From: Nostoc sp. HK-01
GTDB taxonomy: Bacteria > Cyanobacteriota > Cyanobacteriia > Cyanobacteriales > Nostocaceae
Assembly (NCBI GenBank): GCA_003990705.1
Contig: AP018318.1
Span: 2,793,501 to 2,857,500, forward strand
Length of the DNA stretch: 64,000 nt
Reading direction: 5' to 3'
Below the pieces are notes generated by a model. That model had not been told where the DNA came from. It ran no database searches and was given only the letters and a program-made list of their open reading frames with translations. Below are positions 8,832 through 17,089 of the stretch, piece after piece; position 1 is the stretch's first letter, and every line of letters begins with the position of its first letter. The translations under genes and the position numbers were made by a program.

Positions 8832-9216
8832 ACTTACCTCAATTTGTTAATTTTTGAGTGCTGTCAAAGAAACACTTTTCTGCACAAAAAATGTGCAAAA
8901 TTAAGCGCAAGCTTTCTATCTGATGATTTTATATCTTACATGAATAGTTTCTCTGTAATTTAGAATAATTTAGTTTTTTATATGTCTATATATTTATATG
9001 AGTTAAAAATAATGATTGGGGGAGTAAATCTAGCAAGGTATAAAAATCTCTCTAGTTCTAGCCTTGAACAATGATTATAAAATAAAGTATAGAAAAAGAC
9101 TAGAAAATAAAGTAATTACTGGTACTTTATTTAAACCTTGATTTTGCCCAAAATGAGATTTTTTAGCTTTTATCCCCCAGACTTACTGGCTAATAAAGTT
9201 TTTGCAGTTGCTGAAT
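8832..9216. other. AT-rich intergenic stretch
   Basis: This stretch lies upstream of the secreted-protein gene at 8481 and downstream of the Crp/Fnr gene. It is very AT-rich and presumably carries the promoter of the small secreted protein. I see no gene. AAAGTAATTACTGGTACTTT near 9107-9126 is an imperfect palindrome. Confidence 0.4.
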
Positions 9217-9807
9217 TTAAATTTCATAATACCAAATGTCTTCTTCTCGCACAACGATGCGATGGAGAGATAGACGGTCAATTAAACCTTCTTCTTCAAA
9301 TTGCCCTAAAATCCGAGTGATGGTTACGCGGGTAGAACCAAGCATTTCTGCGAGGTCTTCGTGAGTTAACCGCATATCTATTAAACGTCCTTGTTCAACT
9401 TGTGAACCAAATTTTTTTGATAACCATGCTAATAGTTTAATCAGCATAGTATCAACTTTTTTATAACTACGAATTACCATCAATTCTTCAGCTTGTTGAA
9501 TATGTGCTAGTAGCGTCTCTTGCGCTTGATACCAATTTTCCATGAGCAAGCTTTTGACTTCTACTTTGGTTAAGCACTCCATCTGATAAGGTTCCATTTT
9601 TGACAAGACTTTACCGATGATATCTCCAGGCCCCCATAGTCCTAGAGCAACTGTTGTACCATCTTCTAAATAAGTAAAAGTACGTACGAAGCCTTTTTCA
9701 ATTTGCCAAAGAACATTTTGCTGGTCTGGCAGGAATGACCGTCTGGTAAAATGCTGTTTGGCGTTCTTCGCCGGTGCGTTAGATAAGCTTGAGTGTAAAG
9801 ACACCAT
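9217..9807 (-). CDS. Crp/Fnr-family transcriptional regulator
   Basis: A 196-residue regulator with an N-terminal cyclic-nucleotide-binding-type beta roll (GFVRTFTYLEDGTTVALGLWGPGDIIG), a dimer helix, and a C-terminal winged helix-turn-helix (LTHEDLAEMLGSTRVTITRI) that closely resembles the NtcA/Fnr recognition helix. The beta roll lacks the RxS signature of cAMP binding, and no Cys cluster for an iron-sulfur centre is present, so the effector is unknown. ATG 9807 is preferred. Longer starts at 9849 or 9858 remain possible. It is not NtcA itself, judging by overall sequence. No operon partner. Confidence 0.82.
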   Translation of the reverse strand: MVSLHSSLSNAPAKNAKQHFTRRSFLPDQQNVLWQIEKGFVRTFTYLEDGTTVALGLWGPGDIIGKVLSKMEPYQMECLTKVEVKSLLMENWYQAQETLLAHIQQAEELMVIRSYKKVDTMLIKLLAWLSKKFGSQVEQGRLIDMRLTHEDLAEMLGSTRVTITRILGQFEEEGLIDRLSLHRIVVREEDIWYYEI

Positions 9808-9858
9808 GATTATAGTACGATTTTTCGACGTATTAACCGTAGTATACATATAGATCAA

Positions 9859-10159
9859 GCTAAATGAACTTCTAAGTATAGAAAAAATCTGCTCTAGGAT
9901 AGAGCCAAAAAAGCCTCTTAATGCTGTTATGAGGCTGATAAGTAACTAGCAAAAATTAATGCGTGTAAATATTTTCTTCCCAAGGTATGGGCGAATGGAT
10001 GTTCGCCCATACTGGGGTTTTTACAAAAATCAAATCCGACGGCTACAGGTTAATTGAGAGTTTTGCTGACAATGCCGATCTTCCACTACTATTAAGTCTT
10101 CAGGGTTAGCAGTAGTCTGCATCAGCTTTCCCAAGCCTATTTTTAAGAATGTTATTACT
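9859..10159. other. Gene-free stretch with two hairpins
   Basis: This holds a short hairpin (AGCCTC and GAGGCT near 9915-9935) and a strong one at 9985-10012 with a T-run on the plus strand. No gene in the plus direction ends here. A small plus-strand transcript is possible but unproven. Confidence 0.35.
9985..10018 (+). terminator. Strong hairpin with no visible upstream gene
   Basis: GTATGGGCGAA at 9985-9995 pairs with TTCGCCCATAC at 10002-10012 around a 6-base loop, followed by TGGGGTTTTT. It has the form of an intrinsic terminator on the plus strand, yet no plus-strand gene precedes it. On the minus strand it lies 150 bases past the SDR gene and could end that transcript, though without T-run. 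Confidence 0.4.
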
Positions 10160-10933
10160 TTAATTATGCCGATGAACGAGAGTGGCACTAGCTTGATTTA
10201 CTGGCATGAGTATGACTTCATTAATATTGACATGGGGCGATCGCGTGGTGCAGAAAAATATCACATCAGCGATATCATCAGGAGTTAAGGGGTTTACACC
10301 TTGATATACTCGCTTGGCGCGTTCTGCATCGCCATGAAACCGCACCTCACTAAATTCTGTTTCCACCATCCCAGGATCAACGGACGTTACACGTACAGGA
10401 GTACCTAACAAGTCTTGTTTCAAACCTTCCGAAATTGCTTTGACAGCAGCTTTGGTTGCACAGTAGACATTACCACCAGGGTAAGTTTGATGTCCGGCGA
10501 TGGAACCAAGATTTACTATATGACCGTGACCGCGCTTGACCATTCCCGGAACGACATAGCGGCTGAGGTACAGTAAACCTTTAATATTGGTATCTATCAT
10601 TTCTTCCCAGTCTTGAAAGTCGCCTTCGTGTAGCTTATCTAAACCGCGACTTAAACCGGCGTTGTTGATGAGAATGTCTATATTCGACCATTCGGGAGGT
10701 AGGTTAGCAATGGTAGATTCTACCACCGGGCGATCGCGCACATCTAGTTGTAATAAATGAGTTGCTGTCCCAAACTCTTGATTGAGAGTATTGGCTAACT
10801 CTTGCAACCGTTCCAGCCGCCGCGCCGCTAAAATCAACTTTGCACCAGCACCAGCAAAAACTTTGGCACAAGCAGTACCAATTCCACTGCTTGCACCAGT
10901 AATTAACACAATTTGATTTTGTAGGGAAATCAT
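10160..10933 (-). CDS. Short-chain dehydrogenase/reductase
   Basis: A 257-residue classical SDR oxidoreductase. The cofactor loop GASSGIG is at residues 13-19, with Arg residues after the second strand (AARRLERL) suggesting NADP(H) preference. NNAG follows, and the catalytic pair is Tyr157 and Lys161 (YCATK). Sequence overall resembles the YdfG-like group acting on 3-hydroxy acids such as serine or malonic semialdehyde. That substrate is inference. Monocistronic in appearance, preceded by a heptamer-repeat spacer. Confidence 0.85.
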   Translation of the reverse strand: MISLQNQIVLITGASSGIGTACAKVFAGAGAKLILAARRLERLQELANTLNQEFGTATHLLQLDVRDRPVVESTIANLPPEWSNIDILINNAGLSRGLDKLHEGDFQDWEEMIDTNIKGLLYLSRYVVPGMVKRGHGHIVNLGSIAGHQTYPGGNVYCATKAAVKAISEGLKQDLLGTPVRVTSVDPGMVETEFSEVRFHGDAERAKRVYQGVNPLTPDDIADVIFFCTTRSPHVNINEVILMPVNQASATLVHRHN

Positions 10934-10934
10934 T

Positions 10935-11012
10935 GTTAGTCAAGAGTCAATGGTCAAGAGTCAATGGTCAATGGTTAAGAGCCAAAGAGTCAAGTACAAA
11001 CCAATGACAAAT
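10935..11012. repeat. Short tandem heptamer repeats (STRR type)
   Basis: Repeated GTCAAGA/GTCAATG heptamers between the SDR gene and the NTF2-like gene, ending in AATGACAAATGACAAA. Such short tandemly repeated repetitive sequences are a known hallmark of heterocystous cyanobacterial genomes. Non-coding. Confidence 0.75.
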
Positions 11013-11022
11013 GACAAAGCGC

Positions 11023-11058
11023 AAAGTCTGAGCGCCGGAAGCCGGCGCTCAGAACTTT
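11023..11058 (-). terminator. GC-rich perfect hairpin
   Basis: CTGAGCGCCGG at 11028-11038 pairs with CCGGCGCTCAG at 11042-11052 over a 3-base loop, and the flanks AAAGT/ACTTT extend the stem with one bulge. It lies 19 bases downstream of the exported NTF2-like gene (minus strand). It may end that transcript or be a dispersed palindrome. Confidence 0.5.
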
Positions 11059-11076
11059 GTAAGAGAGGACTAACGA

Positions 11077-11916
11077 CTAATTTTTGACTACTCGCAAACG
11101 CTGACTCACCATTGTGATCCCTTCACCCCGAACAATCACAGCTGAAATCCAGTGATTACCAGGAGTTGCAGGTGCGCGTCCAACTTTAAAAATTCCGCCT
11201 GATGTGAGTAATTGCAAATCTAAGGATGAGGGAGCGAGATATTTTTCTACTTTAACTGGTTCTTCTGTGGCTGTTCCTAGGAGAAAATCATCTCCTAATG
11301 GTTCTTTAACGATCGCATCAAAACTGTATTGTTGTCCTACTTTTACTTGTTGGGGTAATTTAATATCAAGTTGGGGCGGTTGATTACCAGAGGTAATTAA
11401 AGTACGTTCCCCTAAAATATCTTGACTCACAATTTTGCCGCCAGCAATTCTTTGACGAGATGTGATTGTTGCATTCAGCGCCAATTTATTAGCGTTAGTC
11501 GATGGTGCGCTAGAAATGTTAGTCACTGTTTCGGCAATAATGGTATTACCTTCAGATTTCCAAGATTGTAGCTTTGTGGTGTAGCGTAACTGGGGATATT
11601 CTTTCCAAAGAGTCAGTAGGGCTTTTTCCAAGTTTGTCCGGTTTAACCCATCTCCATTGGTAAAATTAGGACTATAGAATTGGAGTACGGCTTTAGCGTT
11701 GCCTTTACTAGCAGCTGTATCAATTTGTGTTAGTAAATTGTTTAGTTCTGCGGGTGCCTTTGGGGGAGTTGCAGCTTGCACATGGTGTAAACTGCTAGTT
11801 AAACTCAGTGTCAGCAGTGATAATAACAGCCAACTTTGAGTCGAAAAGCTGGGTTGGCGTTTGAGGAATACAGCAATAATGTTAGTCATTGGTAACAGTT
11901 TACTGATTTTATTCAT
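11077..11916 (-). CDS. Exported NTF2-like protein
   Basis: A 279-residue protein with a hydrophobic signal region (SWLLLSLLTLSLTSSLHHVQ), cleaved near VQAA. Residues about 55-165 look like an NTF2/DUF4440-type cone fold, where NLLTQIDTAASKGNAKAVLQ and an FYSPNF segment are typical. The C-terminal part is a second beta-rich domain (LPQQVKVGQQYSFDAIV), perhaps Ig-like. The first ATG is used. ATG 11889 would shorten the N-terminus by 9 residues. It is divergent from murG with only about 55 bases between them. Function unknown. Confidence 0.65.
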   Translation of the reverse strand: MNKISKLLPMTNIIAVFLKRQPSFSTQSWLLLSLLTLSLTSSLHHVQAATPPKAPAELNNLLTQIDTAASKGNAKAVLQFYSPNFTNGDGLNRTNLEKALLTLWKEYPQLRYTTKLQSWKSEGNTIIAETVTNISSAPSTNANKLALNATITSRQRIAGGKIVSQDILGERTLITSGNQPPQLDIKLPQQVKVGQQYSFDAIVKEPLGDDFLLGTATEEPVKVEKYLAPSSLDLQLLTSGGIFKVGRAPATPGNHWISAVIVRGEGITMVSQRLRVVKN

Positions 11917-11973
11917 GAACGTAAGGAAATTGTTTTATCTTAATGAAGCTAGGCGCTAAACGGTAGAGGTTTG

Positions 11974-13044
11974 ATGACAAACGCACCGATAAAATTACTC
12001 ATAGCTGCCAGTGGGACTGGTGGACATTTGTTTCCAGCGATCGCACTGGCAGAAAAACTGCCAGACTATGAAATTGAATGGTTGGGTGTGCCGAATCGAC
12101 TAGAAACGCAACTTGTTCCCAAACAGTACCCCTTGAATACTATTCCAGTTGAAGGGTTCCAGCAAGGTTTCGGACTCGCATCTCTAAAGATTTTGGCTAA
12201 ACTCATTGGTTCGATTATAGAAGTTCGACGAATTCTCAAACAGGGCAAATTTCAGGGCGTATTTACGACAGGCGGTTATATTGCGGGGCCTGCGGTGATT
12301 GCGGCGCGTTCTTTAGGTTTACCTGTAGTTTTTCACGAATCTAATGCTTTACCAGGAAAGGTGACACGCTTTTTTGGCCCTTGGTGTAATGCAATGGCGC
12401 TGGGATTTGACGCAGCAGCCAAGTATTTACCCAAAGCCAAAAATGTCTGTGTTGGTACACCAGTGCGATCGCAATTTTTAGCGGCAGAAATCCCCCCGCT
12501 AGATTTAACTATCCCCGATAATGCGCCGTTAATTGTGGTTTTTGGTGGTAGTCAAGGCGCAGTGGCTGTGAATAAATTCGTCCGTCAAGCTGCGAGTGCT
12601 TGGTTAGACACTGGTGCTTATATTGTGCATTTAACAGGCGATCGCGATCCCGATGCAGGTATTTTTAAACATCCGCAATATATAGAGTTACCCTTTTATG
12701 ACAATATGGCGGCGCTGTTGCGGCGTGCTACTTTAGCAATTAGTCGTTCTGGTGCTGGTAGCTTAACAGAATTAGCCGTGTGTGGCACACCCGCAATTTT
12801 GATCCCTTACCCCTTTGCGGCGGAAGATCATCAATCTTACAACGCAGATGTATTTACCAAAGCTGGCGCAGCAATTACAGATAAACAATCAGAGTTAACA
12901 GCCGAAAAATTGCAAACTCAAGTTTTACAGTTATTGCAAAATCCTGCCGAGTTAACCAAAATGGGGGAAAATGCCAAAGCGATCGCCGTTCCTGATAGCG
13001 CTGATAAATTGGCTTCTTTATTGCGAGAAGTGCTGGAAAGTTAA
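11974..13044 (+). CDS. murG: UDP-GlcNAc:lipid I GlcNAc transferase
   Basis: MurG adds N-acetylglucosamine to undecaprenyl-PP-MurNAc-pentapeptide on the inner face of the membrane, making lipid II. The 356-residue protein has the N-terminal GTGGHLFPAIAL glycine loop, the acceptor-site motif ATLAISRSGAGSLTELA, and the UDP-binding GGSQGA and PYPFAAEDHQ motifs of family GT28. ATG 11974 is preferred over an adjacent TTG at 11971, with GGTAGAGG just upstream. A clear intrinsic terminator follows, so it is a single-gene unit. Confidence 0.95.
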   Translation: MTNAPIKLLIAASGTGGHLFPAIALAEKLPDYEIEWLGVPNRLETQLVPKQYPLNTIPVEGFQQGFGLASLKILAKLIGSIIEVRRILKQGKFQGVFTTGGYIAGPAVIAARSLGLPVVFHESNALPGKVTRFFGPWCNAMALGFDAAAKYLPKAKNVCVGTPVRSQFLAAEIPPLDLTIPDNAPLIVVFGGSQGAVAVNKFVRQAASAWLDTGAYIVHLTGDRDPDAGIFKHPQYIELPFYDNMAALLRRATLAISRSGAGSLTELAVCGTPAILIPYPFAAEDHQSYNADVFTKAGAAITDKQSELTAEKLQTQVLQLLQNPAELTKMGENAKAIAVPDSADKLASLLREVLES

Positions 13045-13056
13045 ACAATTTAGTAG

Positions 13057-13084
13057 AAAGACACGAAATTTCGTGTCTTTTTTA
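13057..13084 (+). terminator. Intrinsic terminator of murG
   Basis: Perfect 12-base inverted repeat (AAAGACACGAAA at 13057-13068 and its complement at 13069-13080) followed by a run of T, 12 bases past the murG stop. Confidence 0.85.
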
Positions 13085-13136
13085 TATATGATGACACTCA
13101 AAATCTGTCAGGGGACGTTCTGATAAATTTGCAGGT

Positions 13137-13718
13137 TTATAGCCAGTATTTTGGATAAGTCCTTTCCTTGGCTAGATTATTAAAAATTACAGCGCACAAC
13201 ACAAGGATAATAGAACCTTCTAATACAGGGGTGAAAAGAAAGTGCCAAGGAGCTTTAGTCATCATAACAACTAATACAACTGCACCTGAAGGTGGATGCA
13301 AAGTAGCAGTTAATTGCATGATTCCAATAGCAGTAGCAACAGCCATTCCCATTGCCCAAGGTTCTGAACCAAAAAGATGCAGCACAATTAGGCTGACAAT
13401 AGCCGCCAAACAATTACCACCAATCACATTCCGCGGTTGAGCCAAAGGACTATCAGGTACACCAAAAATCAAAACGCTAGTAGCACCAAAAGGAGCAATT
13501 AGTAAAGGAGAATTAGTTTTAACAGAAAGATAAGCTGTTAAAGCTATGCCAAAAAAACTCCCGCACCAACTCCAAAAAATATGTTTGTGATGAGGAATCT
13601 CTAAAGTAACAGAGCGTCTACTTGCACGAATTTTAAACCAGTAGCCATGTAGTAATTTATAGTGAAAATTTTTGATATATGTATGATTAATTTGTCTTTT
13701 TGGTAAAAAACTTTTCAT
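13137..13718 (-). CDS. HPP-family membrane protein
   Basis: A 193-residue integral membrane protein of the HPP family. The defining LHPPSGA motif is at about residues 143-149, and four or so hydrophobic helices follow a basic N-terminal tail of about 45 residues. APFGATSVLIFG and QPRNVIGGN are further family motifs. HPP proteins of cyanobacteria and chloroplasts have been reported to carry nitrite. Whether this one does is inference. It stands alone and convergent with murG. The very basic N-terminus (KRQINHTYIKNFHYK) is longer than needed for the fold. Confidence 0.78.
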   Translation of the reverse strand: MKSFLPKRQINHTYIKNFHYKLLHGYWFKIRASRRSVTLEIPHHKHIFWSWCGSFFGIALTAYLSVKTNSPLLIAPFGATSVLIFGVPDSPLAQPRNVIGGNCLAAIVSLIVLHLFGSEPWAMGMAVATAIGIMQLTATLHPPSGAVVLVVMMTKAPWHFLFTPVLEGSIILVLCAVIFNNLAKERTYPKYWL

Positions 13719-14061
13719 GGTTAATTATAAAAAATAAAAGAAACTAGCCTTAATCTAAAATGTTGCTTTTCTCTAAATAAATGTTAGGTAAGAATTTACA
13801 TATATTTCAAAATTTGGGGAGACATAAACTCAAGTAATTTAAAAAGTCATGATTTCATGACATTAATTTTTAGAATACCCCCTAACCATGTCAATAAAAC
13901 TTTAAAAAGATATAAATAACTGATATTAAATATTAGATAAAATTATATTTTAGAAAAAAATAATCAGAAGTCTGTTTTTCTGGGAAAGAATTGTATTAAT
14001 GAAAAAGCTTGGAATTACTTTATCTCAACTCCAAGCTTCATCCTCAGCACAACATTCTCTA
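13719..14061. other. AT-rich intergenic stretch
   Basis: This precedes the HPP gene (promoter side) and follows the GH116 gene. Apart from the terminator-like stem at 14005-14038 I see no gene or repeat. Base composition is strongly AT-rich. Confidence 0.4.
14005..14038 (-). terminator. Terminator of the GH116 gene
   Basis: AAGCTTGG at 14031-14038 (minus sense) pairs with CCAAGCTT at 14005-14012 over an 18-base loop, then TTTTTC in the minus direction, 24 bases after the stop codon. Confidence 0.55.
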
Positions 14062-16467
14062 CTATCTATTCATCACTAAATAAATCCCCCAAATCGCCAT
14101 TGCGCGGAGATAAGTACTAGCGCGGAAAGTCCCTGCTGCGGTAATCGCTTCTGGTGTGCGGAATTGCAAACCATTTTCATAAATTTGCTGTACTACAGCT
14201 TGCGTTAGCCGCAAAGCTTCATCTTGCATTCCCATTTGTACCAGAAACGCCGCTAGTCCAAAATTGATTCCTGTCCAAACTTCTAAAGGATGGGTAGCCT
14301 TGGGGTTTTCTGGTGAACCATCGGGAAGTACACCATTCGCCGCACCAAATTCACCATTTTGGAATTTCAAGAAACAAGCATCATACACAGTCTTCAGGGC
14401 AGATAAAGCGCGATCGCTCGGTACAATATCCGGTAGTTCTAGTAATCTGGCATAAAACTGCCCACATAATTGATCTGCCATCACCACAGCAGAACCACTG
14501 CCACTATCTAACCTGTAATATTGTCCATTCCACAACTTGTCCTGATAAATTGGGAGAGATTGCGCTAACCAACCCTCGTAAATAGACTTCTGTTTCTCTT
14601 TCTCTGCATCTCCCTGGTTCGTTATTAAAATATCACTAATTGCGATCGCTGCCTCCAAAGCTGCCAACCACAAACCACCACAATAAGCACTCACCCCCAA
14701 CAACCGCCAATCATCAAAAGTTTGATCTGGTGCGCCTGAATTTTCAGGAATTCCATCACCATCTTTGTCGAAAGTTTTCAGGTAGTCGAGAGTCTGCACA
14801 ACTGCATCCCAACAATCTGCTAAAAACTCGACATCATCACCACCAGTTAGCAGAAAATCTCGGTAAACTTGCAAGACAAAATCGCAACTTAAATCTTTCC
14901 ACAAATTACAGTCTTGATAGCAGGTGTAATTAGTCTTATCCCAGACATGTTCATTGGGTGCGCCTAAATCGTGGGGTGTAGCACCAGCAACTTTACGGGT
15001 GGCGGTTGTTGTATCTGCACCAATGGTGTAGTAGTAGCCAATAATCCGTTGATGGTCATCACTTTGGGGAATTCCCCGTGCAAAAGCCCGCATCACCGAC
15101 TTTTCTAATTCGGGGAATAGTAGCAGCAACCCAAAGGAACCATATAACCGCACATCTAAACTTTCATACCAGCGGTAATCTAAACATTCCAACACGGCAA
15201 ATTGGCCGATAGGGTCAATTTTTGATGCTGCGCTCCAGAGAGTACCACCACTAGTTAAGTCGTATAATTCGTTAAATAGCGCCATTTTGAACCAATCTGG
15301 CAAATCTTCGTGGTTGAGAATTGGGGCTTGCCAACTTTCAATTTGCGATCGCCATGTTTGATAATTTTTTAAAGCAGTAGTCGCTATTTCCCAGGCTTTA
15401 CTACCATCTTTACCAAAAAAATCTGTATATCTACGGTAATAATTTACTCCCGCGGCAAATTCTGTTACTGGGAAATCCCAAGCCAAGACAAAGGGAATTT
15501 CTAGAGTTTCCCCTGGTTGGAGAGTGAAGCGAACTGCGATCGCACTTCCTAAGCGTTGATTTTCTGTCGCTGGATTTGTATCTAGATAATTAGGTAAAGA
15601 ACCATTACTCGCAAAGCTTTGCCATACTTCATCACCTGTACCTTCAGGATGCCATTTGCTGTGGTGAAAAACTTCTACTTGGGGATGTTTCAAGGTGGCA
15701 ATACACCAACTCCCATCACCTTCCTGCACAGGTGCAGTAATTCCCCCCCTTCCTAAAAAGCAACCAAAATATTCGGAATTTTCTACTACTTGATTGTAAT
15801 TGCCCTGACTTTCACCCCAGCGCGGCTGATACTCATAAACTGGGCTACCATCATCGCGGATCTTGACTTCTGGCGACTTCAACGCATTAGTAAACCAGCC
15901 CACCATATTTTCCCAAGTCAGCATAATGCTGAGAGTAATCGGTGCATTGCTGGGGTTATACGCCTTCCACAAAAACACCGCCACCGGATAGCTAGTTTCT
16001 TGATAATTATTTGCCCAAATTGGCGAAAATTGCTCACAAGTTAGCTGTGCTTGAAACACATTTTCATACACAAACCAACTGCGCGGGTATAAAGCATGAT
16101 ATGTCCCTGTGGAAGTTGACTCACTACTGGCTGGATACCATTGCCAAGCATTGAGACTGCCATCTTCTGGTGATTGAGTAGATAAAGCGTAGGCTTGAGA
16201 AGATGTGCCGTTCGACTCAAACACACTAAATTGACAAACCGGCACATTTTTGAAGATATGTTCACCGCCATCGATGTGCCACAGGTTAAAATCTCCCCTA
16301 GAAGAACGCCCAATGCAACCTGCACCAAAACCACCCAAAGGCATCCCGTGCCAAGGGCCATCATCAAGATTACTGGCATAGCGGACGGTATAAGGTTTGT
16401 CCCAGCCTAAACCAATGGGACGATTCCAAGTGCAGGAGGGGATTTTTGGGGAGTGTTGATTTGTCAT
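14062..16467 (-). CDS. GH116 family glycosidase (GBA2/bile-acid glucosidase-like)
   Basis: An 801-residue protein of glycoside hydrolase family 116, which removes beta-linked glucose (glucosylceramides in animals, glucosides in microbes). The N-terminal beta-sandwich contains GMPLGGFGAGCIGRSSRGDF, and the C-terminal helical barrel holds the catalytic residues. Glu400 in ALFNELYDLTSGG matches the family nucleophile. The PDQTFDDW motif at 580-587 provides the acid/base Asp, preceded by DKDGDGIPENSGAP and followed by GVSAYCGGLWLAALEAA. No signal peptide, so probably cytoplasmic. A terminator-like hairpin follows. The natural substrate in cyanobacteria is not known. Confidence 0.88.
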   Translation of the reverse strand: MTNQHSPKIPSCTWNRPIGLGWDKPYTVRYASNLDDGPWHGMPLGGFGAGCIGRSSRGDFNLWHIDGGEHIFKNVPVCQFSVFESNGTSSQAYALSTQSPEDGSLNAWQWYPASSESTSTGTYHALYPRSWFVYENVFQAQLTCEQFSPIWANNYQETSYPVAVFLWKAYNPSNAPITLSIMLTWENMVGWFTNALKSPEVKIRDDGSPVYEYQPRWGESQGNYNQVVENSEYFGCFLGRGGITAPVQEGDGSWCIATLKHPQVEVFHHSKWHPEGTGDEVWQSFASNGSLPNYLDTNPATENQRLGSAIAVRFTLQPGETLEIPFVLAWDFPVTEFAAGVNYYRRYTDFFGKDGSKAWEIATTALKNYQTWRSQIESWQAPILNHEDLPDWFKMALFNELYDLTSGGTLWSAASKIDPIGQFAVLECLDYRWYESLDVRLYGSFGLLLLFPELEKSVMRAFARGIPQSDDHQRIIGYYYTIGADTTTATRKVAGATPHDLGAPNEHVWDKTNYTCYQDCNLWKDLSCDFVLQVYRDFLLTGGDDVEFLADCWDAVVQTLDYLKTFDKDGDGIPENSGAPDQTFDDWRLLGVSAYCGGLWLAALEAAIAISDILITNQGDAEKEKQKSIYEGWLAQSLPIYQDKLWNGQYYRLDSGSGSAVVMADQLCGQFYARLLELPDIVPSDRALSALKTVYDACFLKFQNGEFGAANGVLPDGSPENPKATHPLEVWTGINFGLAAFLVQMGMQDEALRLTQAVVQQIYENGLQFRTPEAITAAGTFRASTYLRAMAIWGIYLVMNR

Positions 16468-16631
16468 CGCCTGATGTTACAGCGTGCGGTTACGCTAAGG
16501 AAGCTTAACGCGATGTGTAATTTTTCTCAAGTTTTTTCTCCCAGGTCAAATGACTTCCTTTAGGAAGATGAACTGTCAAGCTAGTACGTCTAAATTAATC
16601 ACGGATGTCTGCTTAAGCACTAGGACATTTC

Positions 16632-16665
16632 AAGGCTTAACCTGTTGTTAAGCCTTTTTTTTTGG
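16632..16665 (+). terminator. Orphan intrinsic terminator 1
   Basis: AAGGCTTAAC at 16632-16641 pairs with GTTAAGCCTT at 16647-16656 around a 5-base loop, continuing straight into nine or so T residues. It is a textbook form, but no open frame precedes it on the plus strand. The upstream 130 bases may be a small RNA. Confidence 0.65.
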
Positions 16666-16816
16666 GAAATTTAGTGCGATCGCTTTCATCTTCGATAGCT
16701 ATTTGCAATAAACGAATCAAATTTATGCAAAAAACGCATGAATGCGGATGCAATAAATTCCAACAAATGCGATTCTCATTGTTGTAGGAATAGGTTGATG
16801 CTGATAGAGATAGATA

Positions 16817-16846
16817 CCCCTGGCAAAAACCGGGGGCTTTTTATTG
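16817..16846 (+). terminator. Orphan intrinsic terminator 2
   Basis: CCCCTGG at 16817-16823 pairs with CCGGGGG at 16830-16836 (one G-T pair) over a 6-base loop, followed by CTTTTTATT. No gene precedes it. The interval from terminator 1 (about 150 bases) could be a second small transcript. Confidence 0.55.
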
Positions 16847-17028
16847 GCTAGAAAAGTCAGGATTTACTCACAAAGGTGAGTAGCCAAAATTAAGTGTTAA
16901 AGCCTATTTATCCAGTAAATATTTAGTAGTGTGTGTTACAGCAAAGGGTCACGCACCACTACAATGATCAAGATTGTTAGTTTGTCAGTAAATAGATTTT
17001 AGATTTCTGTATATTTCAGTAATTCAAC

Positions 17029-17068
17029 GTTATTTACCAACTTTTTCCGTGTTAGGTTGGTAAATAAC
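17029..17068 (+). promoter_or_regulatory. 13-bp perfect inverted repeat before modA
   Basis: GTTATTTACCAAC at 17029-17041 is exactly complementary to GTTGGTAAATAAC at 17056-17068, with a 14-base loop, ending 21 bases before the modA start. There is no T-run, so it is not a terminator. It could be an operator for a dimeric regulator or an RNA hairpin controlling translation. No known molybdate-riboswitch architecture is evident. Confidence 0.5.
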
Positions 17069-17089
17069 AGATGAATTGAAAAACTGCTA

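Larger units (their letters stand above)
16468..17089. other. Gene-free region with two orphan terminators
   Basis: About 620 bases upstream of both GH116 (minus) and modA (plus). No convincing reading frame is present. It contains two plus-strand terminator structures (16632 and 16817) about 180 bases apart and the inverted repeat before modA. One or two small RNAs could be encoded here. Confidence 0.5.
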
